A DNA stretch of 64,000 nt from assembly GCA_964418425.1 (NCBI GenBank), contig CAYQLT010000006.1, positions 36,578 through 100,577 on the forward strand, in the 5' to 3' direction. Below, piece after piece: positions 46,480 to 55,762 of this stretch. Under the pieces are notes generated by a model. It worked only from the letters and a program-made list of their open reading frames with translations, searched no databases and was not told where the DNA came from. Positions within the stretch are counted from its first letter, which is position 1. Each line of letters starts with the position of its first letter. This DNA is from CAYQLT01 sp964418425 (GTDB lineage: Bacteria > Bacillota > Limnochordia > Limnochordales > Geochordaceae). Made by a program: the position numbers and the translations under genes.

Positions 46480-46508
46480 TTGAAAGCCGGCACGTCCCGC
46501 ACCAGAAT
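46480..46508 (+). promoter_or_regulatory. Candidate promoter of peroxiredoxin gene
   Basis: TTGAAA (46480-46485), a 17-nt spacer and CAGAAT (46503-46508) lie 60 nt upstream of the GTG at 46568. The -35 is good and the -10 is weak. Confidence 0.4.
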
Positions 46509-46567
46509 AGCTCAGGCGGCCGTAGCCGCACCCGGCGCCAACCCAAACCTTTGGGGGAGGGGTTCTT

Positions 46568-47047
46568 GTGGCCCTCTCGGTCCGCATCGGCGACGAAATG
46601 CCTGAGGTGGCAGGGCCCACCCAGAGCGGTACCGTCCTGTCGAGCCGCTCGTTTCTGGGCCGCTGGCTCGTCCTCTACTTCTACCCCCGGGACCTCACCC
46701 CGGGATGCACCCGGGAAGCCCGGGCGTTCAACGAAAACCTGGAGCAACTGCGGGAGCGGGGAGCGGAGGTGGTCGGCGTCAGCGTGGACACCCCCCAATC
46801 GCACCGCCGGTTCGCCGACGCCTGCGGGCTGCGCTTTCCCCTCATCTCCGACCGGGAGCGCCGGTCGGCCGAGCGGTTGGGGATTCTCAACGACCGGGGA
46901 ACCAGCGCCCGCCGCACCACCTTCCTGGTGGACCCATCCGGCCGGGTGGCCCGCATCTTCGAAAACGTCAAGGTGGACGGGCACGTGGAGCAGGTCCTGC
47001 GGGCCCTGGATGAGCTTCGAGCATCTCGCCCCGTCGACCCGTCTTGA
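46568..47047 (+). CDS. bcp: Peroxiredoxin, BCP/PrxQ type
   Basis: This 159-residue thiol peroxidase reduces H2O2 and alkyl hydroperoxides. Peroxidatic Cys47 lies in YPRDLTPGCTREA. The common resolving Cys five residues later is missing (REARAF); instead Cys86 in DACGLRFPLISD is placed where the alpha-3-type PrxQ proteins have their resolving Cys. TTFLVDPSGRVARIFENV completes the fold. GTG 46568 follows GGGGGAGGGG. A hairpin follows 5 nt after the stop. Confidence 0.93.
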   Translation: MALSVRIGDEMPEVAGPTQSGTVLSSRSFLGRWLVLYFYPRDLTPGCTREARAFNENLEQLRERGAEVVGVSVDTPQSHRRFADACGLRFPLISDRERRSAERLGILNDRGTSARRTTFLVDPSGRVARIFENVKVDGHVEQVLRALDELRASRPVDPS

Positions 47048-47052
47048 GCTTG

Positions 47053-47071
47053 CGGGGGAAGGATTCCCCCG
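47053..47071 (+). terminator. Hairpin downstream of peroxiredoxin gene
   Basis: CGGGGGAA (47053-47060) and TTCCCCCG (47064-47071) pair perfectly around a 3-nt loop. No U-tract follows, so it may stabilise the mRNA end more than terminate. Confidence 0.5.
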
Positions 47072-47129
47072 GCCCGGCGTCTAACGGTTGCGCCCAGAAC
47101 GAGCCGCCAGGCGGAGGAGTGTGAGGCCT

Positions 47130-47756
47130 GTGGCGCCGGGAGACCGACGCGGCAGCAAGCCTCTGCAGGTGCTTACCGGGCTGACAGAAGCCCGAGGGCG
47201 GTGGCTTGTGGGCGCGGTCGTCGGTGCGGCGCTCACTGCAGCGCTGGCAGCATCCCCGGCCCTGGCCCTTCTTGCCCCGAGAGCCCAGCCCGGCTGGCGG
47301 GTGGGGTACGCATGGACTCTCGCCCGCGACGCCCACGGCCTGGACTGGGGGGTCAGTGTCCGCATTCCGCTGCAGACCAGCGAGCTCGGCCTGGTTTCGC
47401 TGTCCAGCTCCCTGCAGGCCACCTGGCCCGGCAACCACGTGGGGGATTGGGAATTCCGGGCGGGGGGACTGATCCAGCCGTACCGCCAGCAGGCCCCCTA
47501 CGGCCTGTTTTACAGCCTTCGCTACTTCTCCGCCGGGCCAACCAAGGCCCTCACGGGCATCGGCGTGCGCTTTGGTCCCCTGGCGGCGGGCTACTACCCC
47601 GGCACCTGGAACGCCGGTTCCGGGCTGGACCCGGGTTCCACGGTGGCGGTCATCGAGCCGGGATGGTTTTCCGGCCTCTATGTGCAGCTTCGGTGGACGT
47701 ACCTGCCGGGAGGGGCCTCCGTTCAGCTCGCCTTTGGCCTGGAAGAGGGCTGGTGA
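47130..47756 (+). CDS. Secreted beta-rich (barrel-like) protein, unknown
   Basis: This 208-residue protein has a signal peptide (WLVGAVVGAALTAALAASPALA) and then ~10 alternating strands with aromatic girdle-type positions: WRVGYAWTLARDAHGLDWGVSVRIPL, LVSLSSSLQATW, YGLFYSLRYFSAG, LTGIGVRFGPLAAGYYPG, GLYVQLRWTYLPG and ASVQLAFGLEEGW. The pattern suggests a small outer-membrane barrel or an exported beta-sandwich; the final residue is Trp, as outer-membrane barrels often end in an aromatic. No family was recognised. GTG 47130 follows GGAGGAG at ten bases. It resembles the 10.6 kb protein in style only. Confidence 0.6.
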   Translation: MAPGDRRGSKPLQVLTGLTEARGRWLVGAVVGAALTAALAASPALALLAPRAQPGWRVGYAWTLARDAHGLDWGVSVRIPLQTSELGLVSLSSSLQATWPGNHVGDWEFRAGGLIQPYRQQAPYGLFYSLRYFSAGPTKALTGIGVRFGPLAAGYYPGTWNAGSGLDPGSTVAVIEPGWFSGLYVQLRWTYLPGGASVQLAFGLEEGW

Positions 47757-47765
47757 CGGCTGCCT

Positions 47766-48242
47766 CTATCCCCCGTAATACCAGCCCGTCTCGGCCAGGG
47801 TGAGGGGCGCGCCGTCCCGGTGGACCCCTGCGTCCACGACCTCCCCCACAAACAGGGTGTGGTCGCCCCGCTCCACCACGTCCGTCACCCGGCACTCGAA
47901 GTAGGCCAGGGCCGCCAGCAGTATGGGGCAGCCTGTGGAGCCCGGCCGGAACTCGACTTCCCCCAGCTTCTGGCCCACCCGGTGCACCGGACGGAAGAAG
48001 CGGGCCGCCAGCTCCTTTTGCCCTGCTTCCAGGATGTTGACGCTGAACAGGCCCGAGTCCCGGATCATGTCGCAGGACAGGCTGCCTTTCTTGGCCGCCA
48101 GCGCCACCAGGGGCGGCTCGAAGGAGGTCTGGGTGAGCCAGTTGGCGGTGAACGCGTTCACCTCGTCCCCCCTGCGGGTGCCCACCACATAGAGGCCGTA
48201 CGTGATGGCCCTCAGGGCCTTCTTTCGGGCCGACGGCTCCAT
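47766..48242 (-). CDS. Flavin reductase-like (FMN-binding split-barrel) protein
   Basis: This 158-residue protein of the flavin reductase family uses NAD(P)H to reduce FMN/FAD or binds FMN in a split barrel. It shows ALRAITYGLYVVGTRRGDEVNAFTANWLTQTSFEPPLVALAAKKGSLS (the FMN-contact region), LFSVNILEAGQKELAARFF and GCPILLAALAYFECRV, then GDHTLFVGEVVDAG. ATG 48242. It is 86 nt downstream of the XPB helicase gene in the same direction. Confidence 0.9.
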   Translation of the reverse strand: MEPSARKKALRAITYGLYVVGTRRGDEVNAFTANWLTQTSFEPPLVALAAKKGSLSCDMIRDSGLFSVNILEAGQKELAARFFRPVHRVGQKLGEVEFRPGSTGCPILLAALAYFECRVTDVVERGDHTLFVGEVVDAGVHRDGAPLTLAETGWYYGG

Positions 48243-48328
48243 CGCCTCTCGTCCTCCCTCTCCGCACCGGATGCGCCGCGCTCTCGACGGGCGCCCCGAG
48301 GTATGCCACCCGGACGACCCGGCCCGGT

Positions 48329-50185
48329 CTAGCGCCCCCGCACCGGGCCTGCCAGCGCCAGGTCCTCCAGCGTGTCTCCCTCCACGGTGAGACCCGAGCC
48401 CCTCCGCAAAAGCTGCATCGCCCGAGAGGCCGGATAAATGGCGTAGCGATACCCCTGTTCGGTGAGGAAGAGTTGACGGCGGGCCGCGAAGTGCTGCTCC
48501 CGCGTGTCGGCCGACACCAGCGAGTAAAAGCGGGCCACATTGTGGCCGGCCTTGGGCCGCAGGATGCGGCCCAGCCGCTGAGCTTCCTCCTGCCGGGAGC
48601 CGAAGGTGCCCGACACCTGGATGGCCACGTTGGCATCGGGCAGGTCCACCGCGAAGTTGGCCACCCGCGAGACCACCAAAAGCTTCAGGGACCCCTGCCG
48701 AAAGGCAGCGTACAGCCGTTCCCGCTCGGCGTTAGGCGTCCGCCCCGTGATGATGGGCGCCTTCAGGGTGCGGGCGATCTGCTCCAGCTGCTCCAGGTAC
48801 TGCCCTATCACCAGCACCTGGTCGTCCCGGTGAAACGCCGCCAGCGCCTGCACCACCGCCAGCTTGGAGGGATTCTCCGAGGCGATCCGAAACTTTTCCC
48901 GATCTTCGGCCACCGCGTAGGCCATCTGCACCTCGTCGGCCAGAGGAACCCGGATCTCGAAGCACTCCGCGGTGGCTATCCACCGGCTTTTCTCCAGGTC
49001 CCTCCACGGCACGTCGTACCGCTTGGGGCCGATGAGGGAAAACACATCCGGCTCGCGCCCGTCCTCCCGGACCAGGGTGGCCGTCAGGCCCAGGCGACGG
49101 CGAGCCTGGATCTCCGCCGTGATCCGGAAGACGTCGGCGGGAAGCAGATGGACTTCGTCGTAGATGATGAGCCCCCAGTCACGGCTGTTGAAGAGGGCGA
49201 AGTGAGGGTACTCCTCGTCTTCCGGCCTGCGGTGGGTGAGGATCTGGTACGTCGTCACCGTCACAGGCCGGACCTCCTTGGTCTCCCCCGTGTACTCTCC
49301 CACATCGTCTCGGGTGAGGGTGGTCTTGTCCAGGATCTCCCCGATCCACTGGCGCACCGCCGTCACGTTGGTGGAGAGGATCAACGTCTGGCTCTGGGCT
49401 TTCTCCATCACTCCCAGCCCCACGATGGTCTTGCCGGATCCGCAGGGGAGCACCACCACACCGCTGCCGCCTCGCACGCTCCCGCCGGCCCAGAAGGCCT
49501 CCACCGCATCTTTCTGGTAGTCGCGCAAAGCAAACCTGCTGCCCGAAAGGGTGACCCGGCGAAGCCGCATCGGCAGGGGAGCCCCCTGGACATAGCCTGC
49601 CAGATCCTCGACCGGGTACCCGATGTAAATGAGCGCTTGCTTGATGTGCCCTCGAAAGCGCGCATCCACGGCCAGCCGGTGAGCGTCGATGCGCCCGAGC
49701 AGATAGGGTTTGAGCCGGGGATGGTGAGCGAGCTCCTCCACGATGGGAAGCTCCCGGCCGAACAGCACCAGGTACGGGCGCCCGTTGGTCCCCTGCCCGC
49801 CCGGGGCGGCCGAGCGGGGCCTGCGGCCGGCGCGGTCGGTGCGCGCGGTTCGGCCAGAGCCGCCCGCGGCGTCGGCAGGCAAAAGCTTGACCAACCCATA
49901 GCGGCGCATGTAATCTTCAACGCTCTGGCGCACCGCAAGGGGGATTTCAAATTTGCTGAAGGATTCCAACATCTCGAGCACCTGGGATGCGGCCAGGCCA
50001 GAAGCTGCCGCGTTCCACAGGGAGAGAGGGGTTATACGGTAGGTGTGAATGTGCTCAGGGCTTTTCTCCAGCTCCGCAAACCGCGCGAGGGCGTTGCGGG
50101 CCGCCTCATAGTTGGGGTTGTCAACCTCCACGAGAACCGAGTGGTCGCTTTGCACGATGACCGGACGATCCGGCCGATATCCCAA
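48329..50185 (-). CDS. XPB/Ssl2-type DNA repair helicase
   Basis: This 618-residue SF2 helicase is related to the TFIIH subunit XPB. The N-terminal ~200 residues are the XPB damage-recognition region, interrupted by a Gly/Arg-rich loop (GGSGRTARTDRAGRRPRSAA). The core has LRDYQKDAVEAFW, VLPCGSGKTIVGLGVM (Walker A), IIYDEVHLLPADVFR (DEVH), GLTATLVREDGRE (with the RED motif), QYLEQLEQIAR, VSRVANFAVDLPDANVAIQ and GSRQEEAQRLGRILRP (VI). The thumb-like insert after RED is present. ATG 50185. It is 20 nt downstream of the helicase-associated gene and probably forms a complex with that product. Confidence 0.95.
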   Translation of the reverse strand: MGYRPDRPVIVQSDHSVLVEVDNPNYEAARNALARFAELEKSPEHIHTYRITPLSLWNAAASGLAASQVLEMLESFSKFEIPLAVRQSVEDYMRRYGLVKLLPADAAGGSGRTARTDRAGRRPRSAAPGGQGTNGRPYLVLFGRELPIVEELAHHPRLKPYLLGRIDAHRLAVDARFRGHIKQALIYIGYPVEDLAGYVQGAPLPMRLRRVTLSGSRFALRDYQKDAVEAFWAGGSVRGGSGVVVLPCGSGKTIVGLGVMEKAQSQTLILSTNVTAVRQWIGEILDKTTLTRDDVGEYTGETKEVRPVTVTTYQILTHRRPEDEEYPHFALFNSRDWGLIIYDEVHLLPADVFRITAEIQARRRLGLTATLVREDGREPDVFSLIGPKRYDVPWRDLEKSRWIATAECFEIRVPLADEVQMAYAVAEDREKFRIASENPSKLAVVQALAAFHRDDQVLVIGQYLEQLEQIARTLKAPIITGRTPNAERERLYAAFRQGSLKLLVVSRVANFAVDLPDANVAIQVSGTFGSRQEEAQRLGRILRPKAGHNVARFYSLVSADTREQHFAARRQLFLTEQGYRYAIYPASRAMQLLRRGSGLTVEGDTLEDLALAGPVRGR

Positions 50186-50205
50186 GGCCCATCACCTCGA
50201 ACCGC

Positions 50206-52278
50206 TCAACGCTTCCTGGCCGCCTGGGGAACCACCACGTCCAGCTCCCCTTCCGGAGCCACGAACACCAGGTCCCGGTGTCCCCGCACCAGGGAAGGCG
50301 GCGGCCGGCGCTCCACCAGCCACCCGCTTTCCCGGGCCGCATGGCGAGAAGCGGCATCCACCGCCGAGGCCACATGCTGCGCCCACTCCACCGGGTAGGC
50401 GAACCGGGCTCCCCGCACCCACGCCCGCACGGGGTACCCGGCGGCCTCGGCCGCCCGCACCAGCGCGGGCACATAGCGCCGCTCCATCCAAAACGCTTCC
50501 GAACTCAGACGCTCCAGCACCACCCCGCTGGCCGCCGCGGCCTGCCCCAGGGCCCGGGCCACCTCCTCGTCGTCGGCCCGCACCAGGATCCCGTCCATGA
50601 GCTGAACCCGCCCGAGAGGGCGCAAGGCCTCCATCAGCGTGTAGCGGACGTTTTGAGGAAGTTCGTGGCGCGAGGCCTGGGTCAACAGATCCATCACCTC
50701 GGAGGGGGCCCAGCGTCCCGCCCGCACGCAGGCCACCACACGGTCGGGCTCCAGTTTGAGGTGCACCATTCGGTCGGCTTTTTGCACGCTGCAGAGTTCC
50801 AGGAGGCGAACCAGGCGGTCCGGCTGCATGTTTCGGGGTACCAGGATTTCAAAGTTGGGCTGCACAAACGCGGACGGCTCGTCAGCCGGGAGCCGGCTCC
50901 CCAGCTCCTCGTCCAGTGCCACCCCGCCCGTCGGTGCGGCGAGCGGCCCCTCTCCCCTTGCCGTCTCCAGGCCGCCGTCCACCCCCCGGTGCCGGGGCGG
51001 CTCCCTTCCATCGCCGTGCGCCACCGGCCCATCGGCGACCGGCAGCTGTTCGCCTCGGATAGCGGGTGGCTCGCCCGGCCCAGCGGCCCCCGCCTCCCTG
51101 GGTGCCTCCCCATCCGAGTCGCTTTCGCCCGCACCCTCTTCCACCAGGCCGGCCGCCTGCAGGAGCGCCCGTGGGTCGCTGATGCCCGTCCAGAGGGCTT
51201 CCCCGATGGCCGTCAGGCCGAAGGCCACATCGGCCAGAGGCGGCAGTCCCCGACGCTGGTTGGGAGCCGTCTTGACCGAGACATTGGCCGCCTGGTCGGA
51301 TTCGGGTGGCGCCTCGCTCCACCTCACTTTCCACATGAAAACCGCGCCCATCCACGCCAGCCGCTGCAACGCCCGGATCAACCCCGCCAGGCGGTACGCC
51401 GGGTAGGGCTCATCCTCGAAGTGGCTGACGGCCTCCGCGAACCCCTTCACCCACACGCCCCGCCCCGGGCCCCTGAGCCAGCGGGCTGCATCCATCACCA
51501 GCAGGGCGTCCACCTCGGCGCCGGCCAGCTGCGCCGCCCAGGCGGCCATGACCCGGGCCAGCCTTCGCCCGGGTGAGGCCTTCAGCCAGGCGGACGCCAT
51601 AGGGCCCTCGTGCAGCCTCTCGCCCTCACCGGCGCTGACCTGGATGAGCCCCGCACGCCGGCCGATCTCTATGAGAAAAGCCATCCGGGCGGGCGGCGGC
51701 GGGGCCCCGCCGCTGTCGGAGGCCACGGTCTCCCGCACCGACATGTACTCCGCCAGCTTCAGCTGGGCCCGGCGCGTCAGGATGCCGTTGGGCCCCACCG
51801 GCGCTTCCTCCGAGCGCACAAAGGCGATGAGCGCCGCCAGGTCGTACAACAGGGCCGAGGCCGCCTCGGCCCCTGCCTCGTTGAAGCGCTCGGGGCTGAA
51901 GCCGCTGTCCACCACGAACGTGATCGGCGGGCGCCGGGTCCGCAGCTCCCGGGCGCCCGCCGGCCACAGGATCTCCCGGCTCTCGTCGGGAAGCACATAC
52001 AGGTCGTACCGGCGCTCCCGCATCAAAGCAGCCAGGCCCAGGCGGCGAACCTCCCACAGGGCGGCCTGGGCCTGGGGTCGTCCCCCCACCAGGGCGCTCA
52101 CCCTGGCGTTGGCCTGGTCGGCGCCCAGCCCGGCCAGCTCCGGAGCCGGAAGGCTCGCACGGGAAAACAGCAGCGTGAGCGCGGCCACCCTGCCTTCCGG
52201 GCTCAAACGATGGTAACTGTCCGAATGGGGCGCGGGCCCCGCCCCAACGGCGCTACCCGCCAGCTGGCGAAACAACAT
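50206..52278 (-). CDS. Helicase-associated (Helicase_C_3-type) protein, XPB partner
   Basis: This 690-residue protein is of the type usually encoded next to bacterial XPB helicases. The N-terminal half is helical (LWEVRRLGLAALMRERRYDLYVLPDESREILW; LTRRAQLKLAEYMSVRETVA). A ~90-residue disordered acidic linker runs at ~aa 380-470. The C-terminal ~220 residues carry the Helicase_C_3 domain: FVQPNFEILVPRNMQPDRLVRLLELCSVQKADRMVHLKLEPDRV. There is no P-loop, so it is not an ATPase itself. ATG 52278 opens the xpb transcript. Its role is probably DNA- or partner-binding; that is an inference from context. Confidence 0.82.
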   Translation of the reverse strand: MLFRQLAGSAVGAGPAPHSDSYHRLSPEGRVAALTLLFSRASLPAPELAGLGADQANARVSALVGGRPQAQAALWEVRRLGLAALMRERRYDLYVLPDESREILWPAGARELRTRRPPITFVVDSGFSPERFNEAGAEAASALLYDLAALIAFVRSEEAPVGPNGILTRRAQLKLAEYMSVRETVASDSGGAPPPPARMAFLIEIGRRAGLIQVSAGEGERLHEGPMASAWLKASPGRRLARVMAAWAAQLAGAEVDALLVMDAARWLRGPGRGVWVKGFAEAVSHFEDEPYPAYRLAGLIRALQRLAWMGAVFMWKVRWSEAPPESDQAANVSVKTAPNQRRGLPPLADVAFGLTAIGEALWTGISDPRALLQAAGLVEEGAGESDSDGEAPREAGAAGPGEPPAIRGEQLPVADGPVAHGDGREPPRHRGVDGGLETARGEGPLAAPTGGVALDEELGSRLPADEPSAFVQPNFEILVPRNMQPDRLVRLLELCSVQKADRMVHLKLEPDRVVACVRAGRWAPSEVMDLLTQASRHELPQNVRYTLMEALRPLGRVQLMDGILVRADDEEVARALGQAAAASGVVLERLSSEAFWMERRYVPALVRAAEAAGYPVRAWVRGARFAYPVEWAQHVASAVDAASRHAARESGWLVERRPPPSLVRGHRDLVFVAPEGELDVVVPQAARKR

Positions 52279-52510
52279 TGGTCATCCCCGCCTGCACAAA
52301 GCCCCCATGGGGTGCAAACTCACCGGCACGCACTCGCCGGCCCTCCAGCTTCCCGGCATTCGGTTCCTACCCGGGATCTCCTGCCGGTATCGTGGCCGCG
52401 CGCCCTGCGTCCGCAGGCGCCGGCTGCGGCCGGCCCGGCGAGGACTGCGGCCACTCATTCAGAATATCACAATCGCACCGACCATCTGCAAGGGACGGAG
52501 GCGCGCAGCG

Positions 52511-53455
52511 GTGACCAAGACCGAGCGGGTAAGGGCCGCACTGGGCGGCAGAGTCCCCGACCGGCTTCCGTTTTCCATATGGTTCCATTTTGGCACCCAG
52601 CATCTCCCCGGCGCAACCACCGCGGAGATCCACCTGTGGTTTTACCGGGCCTATGACCTCGATTGGATCAAGGTCATGAACGATTACCGCTATCCCATGC
52701 CCCCCGGCGTGGTGGAGGTGAGCACGAGAGACGAGCTGGCCCGCTTTCGCCGCTTCGGGATGGACGCGCTCCCCTTCGCCCGGCAACTGGAGGCGCTCAC
52801 CGTCCTGTCCCGGGCGCTGGACGGGGAAGCTCCCTTTGTGGACACCGTTTTCAGTCCGTACGGGGTCGCCCGGCGCACCCTGCGAACCCACCTCAGGCGG
52901 CTTATGGCCGAACATCCCGGCCTGGTGAAGAGTTTTCTCGAGTCCGTGGCGGAAACGTTGTCCGACTACGTGCGGGCCGTGGCGGCCACGGGGGCGGCCG
53001 GCATCTTCTATTCGGTGAGCGGCCTGACGGCCGGGGAGCTGTCGGATTCGGAGTTTGAAGAGTGGGTGTGGCCTTACGATGAGGTCGTGTTGGGCGCCAT
53101 CGAGGAACAGACCCGCAAAGGCCGCTTCTTTTTCAGCATCGCCCACCTGCACGGCGAACCCCTGTGCGACAGGGATGCCTTCCAGCGGTACGGGCGGCTG
53201 CAGGCCTTCAACTGGTCGTCATGGCGGACCGCCCCCTCCCTGGCCCAGGCCCGCTCCCTGACGCAGCGGGCCCTCATCGGGGGGATCGATGAGGTGCAGC
53301 TCTCCCACCGCACGCCCTCCGAGGTGGCCCGGGAAGTGCGGCTGGCGGTGGAGCAAGCCGGACCGGCGGGGCTCATGATCGGCCCGGGGTGCGCCGTGGA
53401 CAGCCAGGTTCCGGCAGACCTCATCGAGTCCGCCCGGCAGGCATGCCAGCTCTAG
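52511..53455 (+). CDS. UroD-family (uroporphyrinogen decarboxylase-like) protein
   Basis: This 314-residue protein has the UroD/methyltransferase TIM barrel: ERVRAALGGRVPDRLPFSIW, ELARFRRFGMDALPFARQLEAL, AETLSDYVRAVAATGAAGIFYSV and GLMIGPGCAVDSQVPADLIESARQA at the C-terminus. The invariant RQAGRYLPEY of heme-pathway HemE is absent, so it is more likely a corrinoid/other methyltransferase-type or degradative member. GTG 52511 follows GGACGGAGG. It is divergent from the XPB-partner gene and no heme genes adjoin it. Confidence 0.85.
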   Translation: MTKTERVRAALGGRVPDRLPFSIWFHFGTQHLPGATTAEIHLWFYRAYDLDWIKVMNDYRYPMPPGVVEVSTRDELARFRRFGMDALPFARQLEALTVLSRALDGEAPFVDTVFSPYGVARRTLRTHLRRLMAEHPGLVKSFLESVAETLSDYVRAVAATGAAGIFYSVSGLTAGELSDSEFEEWVWPYDEVVLGAIEEQTRKGRFFFSIAHLHGEPLCDRDAFQRYGRLQAFNWSSWRTAPSLAQARSLTQRALIGGIDEVQLSHRTPSEVAREVRLAVEQAGPAGLMIGPGCAVDSQVPADLIESARQACQL

Positions 53456-53487
53456 GTTTGTGCAGGCGGCCGGGAGGCAGACTGCCG

Positions 53488-54624
53488 TCAACGCCCCCAC
53501 GGGTTCCCGTTTCGGTAGACGAAAAACTCGGATAGCTGGGAGGGCTCCAGCTGGGACTGGGGGTTCCGCCCGATCCTGACAAGGTTTCGCAGGGCCGTCA
53601 CAGGAGCCTCCAGGGCCCACCAAGCCTGGCCGTCGTCAAACTGCACGAAAATCCGGTCGTTTTCACCTAGAGGCACCCTCACGGCCAGGAGCATGCTCAA
53701 GACCGTCAGAGAGGTGACCGGCGGAAACTGGGGCGCCTTGACCGCCTGGAACACAAGCCCGTATCCCGGCACGTAGGTGCCTCCCACCTCGGGCTCCACG
53801 AACAGCTCCGCCGTGACGGTCTGCACGCCTTTGCGGATCTCGTCCCACCCGGGGATCTCCCGGGTGGCGCTGCGCCCGTTTCGATAAAACTCATAGTGCT
53901 CCTGGGTCCACTCCACCGCCCGTGACAGCTCCACCCCTCCCTGGCTCACCATCTCCAGAAACGGTCCTCGAGGATAGCGCCGCAACAGATGCTCCTCCGG
54001 CGTGACCACCTCGCTGACCAGCGCGGAGCCCGCGTGCAGGTAGGGAAACGGCGCCAGGGCGTCCCGGGCCAGCACCACGGCCGAAAACATGTCGAAGAGA
54101 TGGTCCTGGGGTGTGCGCAGGGACGGGCGGGTGTAACGGGCCACCAGGCCCAGGTTGGGCACGAACCATACCAGGGGGGTGAAGCCCCCCTCCCGGTAGA
54201 TGCGCAGCCGGACCTCCTCCAGAGCCTCTCGGAACCTCTCGCCGTCTATCTCCAGAGCCAGGCGCACCGACACAGGGCTTTCTTGGGATACCTGAACAAG
54301 CTCGGAGCGGGCCACATACCCCGGCCGACGCACCGTCAGCCGCACCGCGGCGCCCGGGCCGCCTTCCAGCCGGAAGGTCCCGTCCGGCCCGGTAACGGCC
54401 TCAACGCCCGGCTCGGAGAGCTGCAGGCGAGCCCCCTCCACCGGCTGGCCGTAGGGGTTGACCACCTGCCCGGCCAGCACCCACCGCCCGGCCGGTGTTC
54501 CGGCTGCGCCGGCTCCACACGGCTCCGCCGGGGCGGCCGCCACGGCCAATCCGACCGCAAGCCAGAGCGCTGCGGCCCGGCGCCCAGGCCGGGCGCAGCC
54601 GGGCCGCAGTTCAGCCGCCGCCAT
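53488..54624 (-). CDS. Secreted protein with carboxypeptidase-regulatory-like domain
   Basis: This 378-residue exported protein has a signal peptide (AAALWLAVGLAVAAAPAEPCGAG), a beta-sandwich carboxypeptidase-regulatory-like domain (~aa 45-130: LAGQVVNPYGQPVEGARLQLSEPGVEAVTGPDGTFRLEGGPGAAVRLTVRRPGYVA), and ~230 residues with no recognised fold. ATG 54624 lies inside the 3' end of the upstream secreted-protein gene (14-nt overlap), so the two are translationally coupled and probably act together at the cell surface. The function is unknown. Confidence 0.7.
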   Translation of the reverse strand: MAAAELRPGCARPGRRAAALWLAVGLAVAAAPAEPCGAGAAGTPAGRWVLAGQVVNPYGQPVEGARLQLSEPGVEAVTGPDGTFRLEGGPGAAVRLTVRRPGYVARSELVQVSQESPVSVRLALEIDGERFREALEEVRLRIYREGGFTPLVWFVPNLGLVARYTRPSLRTPQDHLFDMFSAVVLARDALAPFPYLHAGSALVSEVVTPEEHLLRRYPRGPFLEMVSQGGVELSRAVEWTQEHYEFYRNGRSATREIPGWDEIRKGVQTVTAELFVEPEVGGTYVPGYGLVFQAVKAPQFPPVTSLTVLSMLLAVRVPLGENDRIFVQFDDGQAWWALEAPVTALRNLVRIGRNPQSQLEPSQLSEFFVYRNGNPWGR

Positions 54625-55762
54625 CAAGGCCGTCGACCTCCCACGGGCCCCGGAGCCGTTCCGCTGCGGGGCCGGGCAGTACCAGCACTTCCCTGGCGTC
54701 CCGGGTGCCCAGGCGCAGGCGGATGCGGTAGATGCGCCCTTCGAGGTCGCTGAACAGGATGGACGCCGCCTCCTGCCCCACACTGGCACCCACCAGCCGG
54801 TAACGGTTGGCGGGATTCAGCAGCCCGGGCCGCGACCCCTCCAGGTAGGCGCGCAGCCGCTCGGCCGTATCCACGCCCATGACGCGGCGCCACTCCAGGC
54901 TGGTGAGGGATAGCGCCCGGGCCATGTCGGCGCGCCGCACCGCGTCCAGAAACGTTTCGGCGACGCCAAAAGGGGTCAGCAGGGGCTCCCGCTGCACCAC
55001 CTCGAAGCCGCCGGCTGCGGGGTTCCACGTGTGCGTGGCCAGCGTCACCGCCCGGGCGGGCCGGGCCTCACGGCTTGGGGCACCCTCCGAAGGAACCTCC
55101 AGCACGGCCGCCCCCTCCTGCCCGAAGTCGTAGCTGCCCGCCTGAATCCGAAGCGCCCCCCGCGCGTCCCGGTCCACCATGATCAGGTCGCCCTGAACCC
55201 GCAAAGCGACGGCGGACTCGGCTCGGTAGGAGGGGGGCCGGGGCGCCACCACCACATACAGCGCCGGCTGGGGTTTGGACGGAGCCGCACCCGCCCCGAT
55301 GAGAAAGCCCGGCGTGCCGGGGGCCAGTTCGACCGGCGCCACCGCAAAGGTCGGGTATCCCGTATCGATGAAGGCGGTGAGGTCTGCGAAGATGTCCCGC
55401 TCGGGGGCGACCTGCGCCAGCAGGGCGAAGGCGTGTCGGGCGGGCCCGCCCCGGGGGTCGGCGGGAGCGCTCACCCAGACCAGCCGCAGACGGCCGTCGC
55501 CGGCGCGGCTTTCCCGCACCTGCAGCTGGTTGGGCGCAACCCTCCAGATCCATTCATGGCGCCGCGCCAGCAAGGTGCTGACCGCCTGGGCGGACAGCTC
55601 CAGTCCGGCTGCCTGACCCTCCTCCGGGGCTGCTGCCCCGGCCCGGACCCCCGCACCGCCGGCGATGCCGCAGGCCCAGGCCGCCACCACCGCCGCCACC
55701 ACCGCACGCCACCAGCGGCCGCTCCCGCCAGGGGCGAAAGCCGGCCTCGGGGTTGAGCCCAT
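54611..55762 (-). CDS. Secreted protein, unknown
   Basis: This 383-residue exported protein has a signal peptide (WWRAVVAAVVAAWACGIAGGAGV) followed by a mixed alpha/beta region without a recognised family. It includes ALYVVVAPRPPSYRAESAVALRVQGDLIMVDRDARGALRIQAGSYDFGQ and a C-terminal domain AETFLDAVRRADMARALSLTSLEWRR resembling NTF2/lumazine-binding-like add-ons. ATG 55762 follows GGGAGGACATTCC, a good Shine-Dalgarno sequence. It is the first gene of a two-gene unit with the carboxypeptidase-regulatory-like protein. Confidence 0.68.
   Translation of the reverse strand: MGSTPRPAFAPGGSGRWWRAVVAAVVAAWACGIAGGAGVRAGAAAPEEGQAAGLELSAQAVSTLLARRHEWIWRVAPNQLQVRESRAGDGRLRLVWVSAPADPRGGPARHAFALLAQVAPERDIFADLTAFIDTGYPTFAVAPVELAPGTPGFLIGAGAAPSKPQPALYVVVAPRPPSYRAESAVALRVQGDLIMVDRDARGALRIQAGSYDFGQEGAAVLEVPSEGAPSREARPARAVTLATHTWNPAAGGFEVVQREPLLTPFGVAETFLDAVRRADMARALSLTSLEWRRVMGVDTAERLRAYLEGSRPGLLNPANRYRLVGASVGQEAASILFSDLEGRIYRIRLRLGTRDAREVLVLPGPAAERLRGPWEVDGLDGGG

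Noticed and set aside
52511..53455. Heme-pathway HemE
   Set aside because: The diagnostic N-terminal RQAGRYLPEY is missing and no other heme gene is nearby; only the UroD superfamily fold is supported.
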